Assembly (NCBI GenBank): GCA_947561585.1
Contig: CANNZV010000857.1
Location: forward strand, 124,001-188,000
Origin: Caprella mutica
Taxonomy: Eukaryota; Arthropoda; Malacostraca; Amphipoda; Caprellidae
DNA: 64,000 nt
Reading direction: 5' to 3'
Of the stretch, positions 12,337 to 23,640 are shown piece by piece (position 1 is the first letter of the stretch; the number at the start of each line of letters is the position of its first letter). The translations under genes were made by a program, and so were the position numbers. The notes beneath the pieces are model-generated. The model made no database searches and was not told the DNA's origin. It worked only from the letters and a program-made list of their open reading frames with translations.

Positions 12337-12410
12337 TTACGAATTATCTGTTGACGAATTATATGTGAACGAATTTTCCGTGGACGAATTTTCCGTGGAC
12401 AAAAGCGCCC
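12337..12410. repeat. 15-bp terminal-type array (ACGAATTTTCCGTGG)
   Basis: Four 15-bp units (ACGAATTATCTGTTG, ACGAATTATATGTGA, then ACGAATTTTCCGTGG twice) end in GACAAAAGCGCCC. The arrangement copies the right ends of the elements at 39675-40100 and 40386-43307, which finish in GCACC. It may be the right terminus of an element that carried the FEN1-like gene. Confidence 0.85.
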
Positions 12411-13264
12411 ATAATATACCACAGAGCTCTATTGAATTCTATCTTCAGTTCACTAAATTAAAACTGCACTGACTACTTTAAATAAGAATTCATTGTGGCC
12501 AAGTAGAATAAATTTGGCTCACTATAACATTGGAGAATATTTTTGGGAACTTTGAATAAAGTATCTATTTAGCACTGCCACTTTTTATTCACCATTAATT
12601 TCGCTTACTCTTGCTCCAATTCTTTGCTAGGATAGAACATATTTGGCCATCAAACATGAAGGAGATTCCAAACATATGAGACTAGTTCTCTACACTACAA
12701 TGCTATATATCAAAGACTATCGCAGTGACTGAATTAGAATCTCTAGCGTACAGATTGTCTGTCACAGACTAACACGGTGCTTCCAACTGCCCACTCAGCC
12801 CTGTTAAACGGCCGAGATGGCGATTTTCATGGATCCATTACACGTTTGTTTCATGCCCTTATTTGCAGACTGGCATTCGTCCAATTCTGCTTTCAGTGCC
12901 ACGTGTTTTATTTCATTCCCAGAGAATGATTCGTTGAGGCTATATTAACAAAATGACACTATTTGTATAATGCATTGAGGTATGTGTTATCTAAAAAACT
13001 AACACCTATAAATAAAATTGTAATCGCGGATTTAATGGAGGCGTAATTTGAACAAAATTTAAAAAATGATAATTATTATACAATAAATATAAATTGTTCG
13101 ATTACAAAAATGACCAAGATATTCAACTCTGGATTCAAAGTGTCAGAACAAAACACCCAAATAGTAATTAGGTACCACTGTCCAAGATTGCTAGCTCGTA
13201 CAATCTCCCTGAACTCCTCCCATCTATCCTGCAGGTTTAAATTCTGAAAGATCTAATTTAGACG
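12411..13264. other. Unannotated spacer
   Basis: No convincing gene or RNA. A short minus-strand stretch near 13184-13243 translates as NLQDRWEEFREIV, which looks like retroelement or transposase debris, but I cannot assign it. Confidence 0.4.
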
Positions 13265-13600
13265 GAAACTCTGAGCGCTACCTCGCCTATATCACTCTAA
13301 TACATCTTCTATCATAAAATTCTACAAAATTGGCACTATATGAAGGAGTTTTCCATCTTCTATTCATCCCCGAGGAATGTCCACAATTCTTCCACATTTC
13401 TTGTGTTACTTCTCTGAGTACAGTCTCCAATTATTATCCAAACAATCTCAATTCGATTGAGGTTATGACTCTGTGAAAGCCAGCTCATTACAGCAATTTC
13501 TTTATCTTCTAATAGTGTCGTAACTTTTTAATCTGAGTAGTAGGGTTCGTTGTCATGCTTGAAACTCTGTGGTTGAGGGTCAGCTGATTTTTGATAGGGG
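13265..13600 (-). pseudogene. Tc1-like transposase relic
   Basis: One minus-strand frame reads QSFKHDNEPYYSD, then after a stop AVMSWLSQSHNLNRIEIVW, then NTRNVEELWTFLGDE. These align with the Tc1 blocks FQQDNDPKHTS, WPSQSPDLNPIENLW and ELWxFxxxxW, so the second catalytic Asp and the final Glu of DDE are recognisable. At least three stops interrupt the frame. The N-terminal DNA-binding part is not present. Non-functional. Confidence 0.75.
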
Positions 13601-13679
13601 AGAGTAAAATGACAAAAGAGCTCTTTTATACTTCTGCAATAACTCCTCCTTCTGCAATAACTCACTTCTGCAATAACTC

Positions 13680-13855
13680 ACGACAAAACACAAGTATCAC
13701 TTTCCGTTTCTTTTTTGATTTGTTTGTATATACGTATGACAAAACACAAGTATCAATTTCCGTTTCTTTTTTGATTTGTTTGCACATTCGTAAGACAAAA
13801 CACAAGTATCACTTTCCGTTACTTTTTTGATCTGTTTGTTTATACGTATTTATAT
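13680..13855. repeat. 56-bp tandem repeat, 3 copies
   Basis: GACAAAACACAAGTATCACT recurs at 13682, 13738 and 13794, an exact 56-bp period. Each copy continues into TTCCGTTTCTTTTTTGAT and a TACGTA-like end. Confidence 0.92.
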
Positions 13856-13873
13856 TTGCTTTGTGTTTAGTAG

Positions 13874-14084
13874 TTGATCTATTCGATCAATTTTACTCTC
13901 GATCAATTGTTGTGTGATCAATTTTCCTTTCGATCAATTTTCCATTCGACCAATTTTCCATTCAATCAATTTTCCATTCAACTAATTTTCCTTTCGATTA
14001 ATTTTCCATTCGACCAATTTTCCATTCGGTCAATTGCTTTCAATAAATTGTTTTCGGTCAATTGCTTTCGATCAATTTTCCTAA
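13874..14084. repeat. 15-bp tandem repeat (CAATTTTCCATTCGA)
   Basis: About 13 units of 15 bp close to CAATTTTCCATTCGA. Read on the other strand the unit is GGAAAATTGGTCGAA, one or two bases from the GGAAAATTCGTCCAC unit of the terminal arrays at 39675 and 12337. It looks like a diverged cousin of those arrays. Confidence 0.9.
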
Positions 14085-14282
14085 ACCCATATTCATTTAA
14101 GTCTCTTAATTTAATCATCTATGAATCGAATTTACTCCAGCAATGTTCTGCTGGAAACTGTTTTCTCCTTTTGTTCACTATATAATAGAAAGAAATATAA
14201 TTTTAATCTCGAAATTCCCAATGTTTCAGAACCCAAAGTAATTTTATTGGAATGAACTTTTGTATTTCTTAGTTTGAATGTT

Positions 14283-14425
14283 AATGTATTTTATGGTGGC
14301 AATTATCTTCAGAGGCAATATTCCCAGAGTGCCAGCTTTTTCACAGTGGCAATTTCCTTAGTGGAAAATTCCCCACAGTGGCAGTTTTCCCAGGGGCAAT
14401 CTACTCAGTGGCAGCTTTTCCACTA
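14283..14425. repeat. 15/16-bp array (AGTGGCAATTTCC)
   Basis: Irregular units such as CAGTGGCAATTTCCTT and AGTGGAAAATTCCCCA. The GTGGAAAATTCC form matches the arrays at 40386 and 43197. No inverted partner was found nearby. Confidence 0.75.
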
Positions 14426-14439
14426 CCAATTTTCAGAAC

Positions 14440-14590
14440 ACGTTTTCTCTGATAGTACATCATTACAGGGACACATTTCTCTGATAGTATTTCATCACAG
14501 TGACTCTTTTCTCTGATAGTACATCATCACAGTGACTCTTTTCTCTGTTTGCACGTCATCACAGTGACTCCTTTCACTGATAGTGCATTC
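14440..14590. repeat. 32-bp tandem repeat, locus B
   Basis: Four to five copies of CTCTGATAGTACATCATCAC plus AGTGACTCTTTT, the same unit as at 4510-4645. Confidence 0.9.
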
Positions 14591-15379
14591 AAACAATCAA
14601 ACACCTTCTTCATTAAATTAACTTCCTGAAGAACATTCCAGAACCTACATTATTGCGTATGATACTTCTTCTTTCCTCTCCCACAATATGGAGCTCTTAC
14701 GTGGCCATTCCTTACTCTCAAATCACGATGTAAAGAGGATATTTATGTTTCTTCCTAAAAGTTCTGCCTCGTAAGTTCATTGGGTGGAATAAAGAAGCTT
14801 CTCGTCTCACGGAGAATTAACTTTGGTTGAACTTTCGTCTATATTCCAGAACTGCAGTAATGGAATAATTACTATATGTTCTGAAATTTACTTGTATAAT
14901 AATTGTAATTGAACTAAAAGAAATGTTTCAAATTTTCTTCCTCCACAAATTTGCGGAAGGAAATGCTTTGATCGGCAATTATATTTATTTGTAAACATTA
15001 TCTTGATATTAACATAACTTGATAGATATTTAGCCAAATTGTCAGAAATATGGTGGTACGATTGGTTATTTTGTACGATCTTGGTTATTTTGTAACCAAA
15101 ATGTAACCGTTTGGTTACATTTTGGGAGCGTCAATGTTATTTATAACTCAATGAGTATTCAATTAAATGGTCTAAAATTTCATTTGAGGATTGGTCATTA
15201 TTCGGGAAGCATTGATCATAATTTGTGAGGAATCTGTTCAAAGGGCCAAGAACAAGCCCAAAATATATATGATTCTGGGTATATAATCATTAATCAATTC
15301 AAGAAATATCTTTAAAAATTCATAATAACGCTGAAAGACTTGTACAACCATTGGTGAGATCACCATTATGGAAGATCAC
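14591..15379. other. Spacer with a 13-bp hairpin
   Basis: No gene seen. At 15096-15125 CCAAAATGTAACC and GGTTACATTTTGG form a perfect 13-bp stem with a GTTT loop. The phrase TTGGTTATTTTGTA is also duplicated just before it. Confidence 0.55.
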
Positions 15380-15709
15380 TTATGGAAGATCACCATTATA
15401 GAAGATTTTCCTGCACTTAACATTTTTCATTATACTTTGATATTTATTATAGTAATTTAACATTCGCTTTCTAACTGATTTCAGTAACACATTTGGGATG
15501 AATGCCTTGTTCCAAATATAAATTACTTTTTCCGCTACATTAGTCATAATTTGTTGAATTGGTGGATCCCATTTACTCATATGCTTTTCATGTTCACGTT
15601 CAAACAATATAAGTTTAATCATATCCATGTATGTAGGTAGAACTCTTTCTTCAATTGGACATAACCTGCCAAATATAGGATTTTCACGTGCTCTCAGTTT
15701 CAAGGACAT
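15380..15709 (-). CDS. Unknown 109-residue protein or first coding exon
   Basis: I do not recognise a named family. The translation is basic and probably helical, with RENPIFGRLCPIEERVLPTY, then KLILFEREHEKHMSKWDPP, then VAEKVIYIWNKAFIPNV and a lysine/tyrosine-rich end. Composition is more coding-like than the surrounding AT-driven frames. It begins with a true ATG. About 50 bp upstream (minus sense) lies TTTTATTCTATTTCAG, a plausible splice acceptor, so this may be the first coding exon after a 5' untranslated exon. The last codons run into a short TATGGAAGATCACCA duplication, so the natural C-terminus may be altered. It could be a remnant of a multicopy element gene. Confidence 0.45.
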   Translation of the reverse strand: MSLKLRARENPIFGRLCPIEERVLPTYMDMIKLILFEREHEKHMSKWDPPIQQIMTNVAEKVIYIWNKAFIPNVLLKSVRKRMLNYYNKYQSIMKNVKCRKIFYNGDLP

Positions 15710-16153
15710 TTTGAAATCTGATTATTATGAGAAATTAACACAGACTCTGAAATAGAATAAAATATTTGTTATCATGGCACAAAATAGGTTTACAAGATAT
15801 TTAGGAACGTACTTAAACGAATATCAACTAACTAACAATAAAAAAATAGTATCACGCAGCAATACACCATACATCCAACTTAAGTGATATCATTTGCTTT
15901 ACTGCTTCAACCTCAGAAAGAACCTAGATTAAGCTAGTACTCAACGGCTAAAATTGCATTGGGGAACCTATAAAACCTATCAAAATAATTTAAAATTTTA
16001 ACATATAACTTCTGAACTGAGACAATTATTAAATTAATAATGCTTATTTATAAAACAAAATAGGTTTCTAATAAAAAAATAATTATCCGAAAAATAGTGA
16101 AAAATTAACATTTTCCTAATTTTCAATTATTTATATTATTATTATATTCAAGG
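15710..16153. other. Unannotated spacer
   Basis: AT-rich, no recognisable feature apart from the possible acceptor mentioned for the neighbouring ORF. Confidence 0.4.
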
Positions 16154-16400
16154 TTTAAAAGTTGTCCCTATCCACTACGAGGTAATCCAAAGAGACATGA
16201 AGAGAAGAAGGCCTCGTAGAAGAAGGGACAGTGAAAGTACGCTCCATGCACTAGGTCGACTACTCGGCTACCACAGGTAACCGTGTCGACCCAGCGCATG
16301 AATGGCAAGAATAGACACTCATGGATAAGAGACCTACACAGTAAGTCTGCTTACCCATGAATATAGCAAGGCAGAAGGAAGAGAAAATAATAATAAGAAA
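16154..16400 (+). other. GC-elevated island: SINE-like copy or exon
   Basis: About 245 bp of clearly higher GC in AT-rich surroundings, preceded by a run of ATT repeats and ending in an AATAATAATAAG tail, as some SINEs do. Alternatively, 16154-16276 is open in one frame (VVPIHYEVIQRDMK, an arginine run, LHALGRLLGYH) between TATTCAAG and CAG|GTAACC, which could be splice sites. The two readings conflict and I cannot decide between them. No polymerase III A/B boxes are obvious. Confidence 0.35.
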
Positions 16401-17558
16401 TTGAGGGAAGATACAAAGGGAAGCTGAAGAAAAAGAGCGCCAAACTAAACAAAACCTAAAACATACATTTTAACAAAAAGAAGGCCTACCTTAGAATCAG
16501 GTAACCACATGAGGAACCTATAAAAATTATTTTAACACAAAAAATTTGTGTGTGTGGTATTTTAACAGTAAAACGCAAATTAATAACATAGTGCAAAAAT
16601 TTATTCCGAAAAATAAAATCCACTGAAACATCTCATAAATATTGAAACACACTGTATACTACTATACATTCAACTGTATTATAGGCCAACATTTTGAAGT
16701 CTTGAATACACTGTTCTTTTGATATATACAAATTGCTTCAAAGTTAAACAAGAAGATTCACTTCGAGAGAATTAACACATTTCACCTAGGCTATATTTCG
16801 AGACAAGTCAATAGCGAATGGTTGCAGAAACAAAAGATTCGATGGAAAAATTTAGCTCAGAGAACTTGAATATTATTTTGATAAAAGGGCTTTTTGACTG
16901 ATTCAATTCCTTGTATAGTACATTAAGTTAGGAATAAATTTAAGAATCTTGAAATACATAATATTAATGGTACTCTGTCTTTGGAAATTAAGAAAATTAC
17001 TGATAGTAGTTACATAGCTATTATATATAAGGTGAATAAATATTCAAAAAAATTTACACCACAGAATTTATTCATGCAAGGTAATGAAAATTTCTTTACA
17101 CCATTACTAATAACTATTCTTCAATTTCATAAAAACTCTATAAGAGTTTTGTGGATATGAGATGGCTTTGAACCACGAATTTGAAGCTAATCATATATAT
17201 AAATAATTATTTTCGTTTAAGCTAGGTAATCAGGATGGAGGAGAACTGATGCTGTATTAATAAATCAAGAAATGTGTATTAGAGTAAAATGATAAAACTG
17301 TACGATTTTACTGTTGGTAAATTACATCTTATTGTCGTGAACGGAACATTGTTAGTAATGAATCATTTATCTTACTGTCATAATCCGTTTAATTTTTATT
17401 TAATTGAAATTTCAGCTCTCATCCTGTAATTCACAGCAAATTTACTCTACGATTGTGGTCACTTTGAAGTTTTTTCAATTATTTCAACTCTGTATTTAGG
17501 CCACAACATTGCAATAAAATACAAAATGTAATACTCTTTTGTTCCCATCGGATTTCAG
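16401..17558. other. Unannotated AT-rich spacer
   Basis: No coding frame, RNA gene or repeat structure that I can support. Confidence 0.45.
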
Positions 17559-17752
17559 CGACGCTGGGAATGAACAACGCTGAATTGGAAACAAATATTC
17601 GAATGTTATTTTCAAACGATGAGAGAATTGGAAGAGGAATAAATTCTCATCATCTTACAGTGGAAGACAGCAGAATTGAGTTAGATTCTTGGGATTTGAA
17701 AACTTTATTATATCTGATTGTGTGTCCTAGAATGAAAAATAAAACTCAATAA
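17559..17752 (+). CDS. Candidate terminal exon, unknown protein
   Basis: A pyrimidine-rich stretch and GGATTTCAG at 17550-17558 form a good splice acceptor. From there one frame stays open for 64 codons to TAA (ATLGMNNAELETNIRMLFSN, DERIGRGINSHHLTVEDS, RIELDSWDLKTLLYLIV). Charge pattern and third-position composition look coding, unlike neighbouring sequence. The Met at 17570 is probably internal. No preceding exon could be identified with confidence, and the island at 16154-16276 would join out of frame. I recognise no family. It could be a chance frame. Confidence 0.38.
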
Positions 17753-18754
17753 CCACTGAAGGGATTATTTCATGTAACTATATTGTAACTAGCCTAACTA
17801 TATGAAATCTTTTCTCCAATGTACACATCTCATGCAATTTTCTTTTAGTTACTTTGTATAAATCGAATGTATGATTTCTTTTTGAGAGTAATTTATTATT
17901 CAAGTGCAAAATTGATTTTTTTCAAAATTATATTTAAAAATCTCATTTCATTTTAGAATAAATGAAAGAGTCACAGTATTATAGAAAAGCATTTCAATGC
18001 AAGGAAAAATTTCTGATATTATTTCTAAACTGACGAAATGAATACTTCATTTTGAATGATATTTATGTGTTTCCATTATTCATATTAACTGCATTCAAAT
18101 AAAATAAGTATACAGAATTCATTATTTTCTTTTGAATTTCTCACTTTTACTCTGTTGTGCAAATCTAATTTAATTCGAAAGTTGTTCTGTAAATAATTAT
18201 CACACAATACGTACATTTTTCTCAATCACATAAGGCTTAGAAGAAAGGGAAATGAAATTTTTCACATAAAAAATCCATTAGAAATGAATATGATAGATTC
18301 ATATATACTTTCTTTGCTCAATGATTGTTTTAGCTTCAATATTGAGAAACATGGAGTTATTTAAACAAAAATTTAGTGACCACAATTATAACTAAAAATA
18401 GAGTGATAACTATTCAGCACTAAAATCAGCAGTGATTCTTTTTTTGAAGTCAAAGGTTCCAATTCCAATGAAGGAATTAAATACATTACCGATAATATGT
18501 TATCTTCATTGATAATTTCCCTCCCATTTGTGTTTTAAATCTTTGCAAGAGATAACCAATTCAACTGGTTTACCGATTGATGAAAAACAAAAAATATATT
18601 ACATATATGTATAATGCTGTAAATTCACATCAATTTGTGTTCTAGAGTAACAAATCTCAAACAGTTCCAATTTTTTTCAAATGCGCAATTACGATCGATG
18701 TTGCTACCACCAGTTCAATTCCCAGAGTTATTAAAATAACTCATTAAATATGAC
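17753..18754. other. Unannotated AT-rich spacer
   Basis: Nothing recognised. Confidence 0.45.
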
Positions 18755-18900
18755 CATTAGGGTGAGATGTTCTTGGGAATTAGCTTTTTTGAAATGATGT
18801 CAGCCGGGTTTCCTGAAAGCTGTCGGACAATTTAAACACGAGGGTCCAAAATAGTCGTTATGGAAAGACCTTTTTCTTGGCTCCCAAAAGGCATTGATAG
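18755..18900 (-). pseudogene. BEL/Pao retrotransposon relic (short)
   Basis: One minus-strand frame gives GLSITTILDPRV, a stop, then VRQLSGNPADIISKKLIPKN. In BEL/Pao polyproteins the segment after RNase H reads W+HVxxxxNPADxxSRGxxP, and this matches the NPAD core. About 45 codons are recognisable, with at least two stops. This is inference from one motif plus context. Confidence 0.45.
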
Positions 18901-19109
18901 TTTTAGGATGATTAAAAGGTCTCAACTTTTTATGTATTTCAAAATTTTGCATAAAATATATAAATAATAATATTACATTGTTATAGCAGTACTTGTTTCA
19001 TATATAGTTTAATAAATAATATATTCAATATGATTTCTTTCATAATTATGTTACTATCGTTATATTATCAGACGCTGCAAATATACATATAATATTATTG
19101 AAAGTTTTC

Positions 19110-19604
19110 TGAAAGTTTTTTCCCCTTCAATAGCGTTGTTTTCAAGTTTTCCATCTTTTGAAATAGTAAGATACAACTTTTTTTCCAACATTGACCAATT
19201 GCTGCAATGGAGGTAATTCTGGTGTTATTATGATGGGGGAATTATTTTTCGTCACTGATCTCCGGATTTAAAACTGACAGAAGACGTTTGTGAGCTTTTT
19301 CGCTCAAAAAAACATTGTTATGGTCTCTATTTTCTACCTCAACATACCTGTAAAACTTAAAATACGATTGTTTTTGAACAAAAGACTGGAATCTGATCGA
19401 GTCAATCTTCTTCATTTAAAATATAGTTGTGCAGCGTGTCAGCGTTGAAACGGTTAAGAAATACATCATTTATCTCTAATAGATTTACGACAATGTTTGC
19501 TGAGAGCAGTTTCATCTTCTTGCGTTTAAAAGGCAATGTTTGGAGATCAGTGTGAAGAATGGTGGACATTTTTACTATTTTCCTGATAATATCATAAAGT
19601 TAGC
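19110..19604 (-). pseudogene. Coding relic, possibly transposase-like
   Basis: At 19402-19604 a minus frame is open for more than 60 codons (STILHTDLQTLPFKRKKMKL, LSANIVVNLLEINDVFLNRF, ending in a stop after LNEED). Further on, another frame gives YVEVENRDHNNVFLSEKAHK. The S-x-ILHxDL...PxK...LL...F pattern recalls the DNA-binding to catalytic junction of mariner/IS630 transposases, where an xSDEAHF block would follow. The match is loose and the family is unproven. Confidence 0.3.
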
Positions 19605-22462
19605 ACATACCGGTTTTCATGGATTTAAACCTGTGAAAATATGAAAACAATGCTAAAATCATTATAAATATGGTCAAATAAAGGGTCGAAGAAAATAAAG
19701 AAAACTGTATATGTACATATGTATACAAAATATAAAGATTTATCTTTATAAAAAAATATTTTAAATTAAGAATATATGAGATATTCTTTTAGTGAATGAG
19801 TCGTCAGTCTATTTCTTTTTGAATACAAACCCAGTAAAAAATTGGAGCGGTATAATAGCCTAGTTTCCATATTTTACGACAGTTTCAGCATTTCTCTGCA
19901 ACACAGAGCAGATAATCCTGACGCTCCACAAAAATCAACCGTCACATATGTGGGCTTTGGTAGCTTACTAGTGAGATAATCTGCCAAGGTTTGAGTAGTT
20001 TTAATGTGCCTAACACTCTGGAAAACAGAATATGTAAAATCTGAAGAGTTTGTAGCACTAATTATTGGCTAATGACTCTAGAATTTGAAGTAGCATATAA
20101 TTGTTCATAAATTACGATTCAATAGCTTATTTGAATGCATAAGTCATATGATTATGTAATACAGCTATAGTATCCTGTATGTTATAATATCTTATATCAA
20201 TTTATAACCTATATTAATAGAACTGAATGTCATAATTGTCTTCTCTTCATGTTGGTTAGTTAACTTTGATTAAGTCTATTTGGTATATCTTTAAACATAT
20301 TACAGTAAACATGAATTATTTCCACTTGATATTATACCAGGTGATATACAAACAGAAGACTTTAAAGTTTAAACTTTAAAGTAATAAAAATAAAATACCA
20401 ATACTTCAGTGACAGCTCTTATCGCTCCCATCTAATTACATAAGTACATTTGATTGAAAAATGTACACGAGCGATAACGAACATGATACACCGTCAAAGA
20501 ATTTACATGGAAGGATACATGTTTATTATAGCATAATGATTTTGTTACCGAATTGTGAATTAAAAAAAAAATTAAACTGTGAAGCGAAAATCGATATTCT
20601 TACTCAAATTGTTAATACCTTATCTATCATAAAATTGGTCAATAGGAAGGATATTTTCGGTGTATCGTGTCATTAAGTTTGATTGACACGGTACACTTTA
20701 AGAATACTTTTTATCGAAAACTGAAAACATATTTATCACTTGCTTACAAAAATATATTTAATATAGGTACTTATTCCTTAAACTATCCATAACAAACTGA
20801 AGTTATTCAATTCAACCTAATATTACTAAATCATTCTTGAAGACATCGTTTTATATAATAATCATTGGAAAAGGAATAATAATTATTTTTGTACTAAACG
20901 GATTATTAGCTAGTTCGCTAAATGAATCTATAGCAACAATGTACCTTGAATTTTCTCTATTTTAGGAGTACATATAACTTTTTATTGAAGTAATTTTATT
21001 TACATTATACACATTCTATCTCAGGATAGGATTCTGAAACCAAACTAGGTATGGGGAAACTAGGTATGGCGAACCTACCTTTGTAACTCGTAAAATATAC
21101 CTAGTTAGATAATTGAAATTCTGAAATTGGTTATTATATATTAATTTATCTTATATTAATTAAAATAAATATAATTATGATAGTGATATGATTGATATCA
21201 ATCATGTTTTGAAACACACTTGTTATTTTGTATTATTATATCTTAATTATTATATATTAATAATACATAAACGTAATACTTAGGTTTCTGAATCTTATTC
21301 TAAGATAGAAAAGTTATGAAATTAATAAAATTATTCATTAATAAGTTATACTCCTAAAACTGAGACAATCTTGATGTTATTTGTTAACCAATCTTTCAAA
21401 TTTCTTGCGTGAAAATATGTTGTTCAATGTACAGGTTACCTAATTTACGGATTTGTCTCTTAATTGACGTTATTTCTAATTTAATTGCTCGTAACTTTTT
21501 ATTTAAATACATATTTCAATGAACTTTTTATCAATGAATGCGTTTTGATATTAGGTATCGAAATATCGACTTAGAATTTTCCAAGCATAAGTAAATAGTC
21601 AGCTGTAAGGGATTTTTTACCACCTACTTTTTCTCCCGTACGAATAACATAGGAATATTTCACCGATAATCTAAGAAGGAACCCAAATCACATCATTTTG
21701 GTGGTTTATTGTCTTATCTAACTAGCAAAGTCCTAGTTTATTCGAGATGTCACTGTGATCAATTCTGTTTAGCATGATTTTTCTTGACCCCAAATTTATT
21801 TTCAAATATCATTGATTCAGAGTAGGTATAGCCAAAGGCACCAGAAATAAGGTATTATTAAAGTAAAACAGTGTGGTTCATTTCAATTTTTCTCTCCAGT
21901 TCTTTCTTAAACCTAAAGTAGAAACATTTCTCATGATCGAATTATCTTATTATTTCCAAATAAGTTAATTATTTTAATTAACTATTTTTTTGTTCTGATC
22001 TGAAATGTGGAACTGTGCAATAATTCATAACTTCACTATTTCAGATTTATCACATAGGAGCAATTTCGAGTTAGTTATTACGGCAGTGGGAGAGCCAAGC
22101 TACATTTACTGTAATCTATTCCTTCGTATGAATTCTTTTTATATGTGACTACATTCACGAAGTAGGTTTTTATGCACCAATGAAGTTGGATAAATTTAAT
22201 TAAGATTTTTCTCAAGTCACAGAGAAGGTTGAAGTTTACTTTTAATTGATTTAATTTAAAAATGAAATTGTGATTTACGTTCAGTTTGTACTCTCGTGGC
22301 AGATATTGACTGAAATGCTGCAACTGAATAATGTCACATTCATAATATAGCTATATGCAATGATTCATACAATGCGTAGATTTATATATGAGTGTGCCAG
22401 TTATAATCAGGGTTCCATTCATGAAGTCAACATCTGCCGCGAGGGTTTTTTAATAAAAAAAT
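19605..22462. other. AT-rich region, no gene
   Basis: About 2.9 kb without a supported gene. A 71-codon plus frame at 20461-20676 lies between short inverted repeats (CATGATACACCG near 20484 and CGGTGTATCGTG near 20659), so it is more likely the inside of a small decayed hairpin element. A short direct repeat AAACTAGGTATGG occurs near 21040-21070. Confidence 0.45.
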
Positions 22463-22665
22463 TTAGTCGTGGCCACGGACTTTGTTCGGCCGCGCATCCA
22501 CAATTAGGCGGTGCAGAATAGTTCTGTGCAGCGAGAACGCAAAAGAGTTCGCCCCCAAAGCTATCAGTTTGGCCTCCACGCTCTTGCTGCTCCCAGGCTG
22601 CCAAAGTGACTTCTCCGATCGGCTTGACCGCTGCCTCGAACCTGTTCCTGTTTTCAATTGGGAAA
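22463..22665 (-). mobile_element. Single arm of a GC-rich foldback family
   Basis: The reverse complement matches the left arms at 47776 and 50847. Shared words include GAACCTG, CGATCGGCTT, CAGTTTGGC and GCCCCCAAAGC. Only one arm is present, so this copy is truncated. The open frames here on both strands are incidental to the GC-rich sequence. Confidence 0.72.
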
Positions 22666-23204
22666 CTTCTAGAAGAGCATCTAATAGTGATGGGGAATAA
22701 ACAAAACTACTGCTTAGAAAATGCATATTTTTCTCTTAACTTCTATGAAACATATATAATGAGAGCGCTTTTCCTTCAAAGTTATATCAACATGGAGACA
22801 CGAAATGCATGAGGTTTTACACTCGTCTAATGATATTAAGTAACAAAGTAATTATTCGAGACATATTATCTTAGGTACAAGTTGTAAAATGTCTCGCCAA
22901 GTATTCATGAAGCTCCAACTCTCAACTACGCATGAAATATTAACGAGACTGCTGTTAATAATTGTAAATTAATATATACTATGAGAGATGAGAGTTACTG
23001 AATTATGGTAATTTTGCAATTCAGAATTTTCTTATATCTTACAATTTTGAAGTATTACAAATTTGTAGACGTGTACTCGGACAATCTTTAAAATATATAT
23101 AAGCATTGCATGAAATAAGTAATCTGTTAAAAATATTTACCGGTACATTTTTTGATTGAATTTACAATTCTGATGGTAATATGATTTTTATTATTATTCA
23201 TAAA
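22666..23204. other. Unannotated spacer
   Basis: Nothing recognised. Confidence 0.4.
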
Positions 23205-23352
23205 ATAGACTCTCTATTGCACGGTAGACCCACTATTGAACGATAGATCCTCTATTGACGATAGGTCCTCTATTGCACAATAGATCGTCTATTACACGAT
23301 ATAGCTATCCTCTATTGCACGATAGATCCTCTACTGGACGATAGGCCCTTAC
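23205..23352. repeat. About 21-bp tandem repeat of self-complementary units
   Basis: Six to seven units like CTCTATTGCACGATAGATC. Each unit is itself an imperfect palindrome (CTATTG...CGATAG), so the array could form serial small hairpins. Confidence 0.85.
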
Positions 23353-23444
23353 TCACAACTGTTGTATTGAAAATATAATCTATTTTACCTGCAGTCGTTC
23401 TACATTCAGAAAGGTCTTTTTATTTTCAATTGTGGATTTAATAC

Positions 23445-23640
23445 AGCAAAACTCCCCTATAATGAATCTTAACAAGGTAAAGAGCTTACTTCATTATATA
23501 GGAGTCGAGTGATACATAAAAAAATGATGGCTCTTTTATGGCTGACTACACAAAATATGTTCATTATGCACTGTATACAGGGTACTTCATTACTCAGGAT
23601 TCTACAAATCAGGATGATTCACTATTCATGATTTCATCAT
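23445..23640. mobile_element. Tigger/pogo-like end (tentative)
   Basis: ACAGCAAAACTCCCCTATAA followed by TGAATC, and later CTTCATTATATAGGAG, resemble Tigger/pogo termini. No matching opposite end was defined. Confidence 0.3.

Noticed and set aside
20461..20676. A 71-residue protein
   Set aside because: Bounded by short inverted repeats and AT-driven composition. More likely the inside of a small decayed element.
22419..22812. Four overlapping 60-87-codon frames
   Set aside because: They all fall on the GC-rich foldback arm, which has the same sequence at two other loci in different frames.
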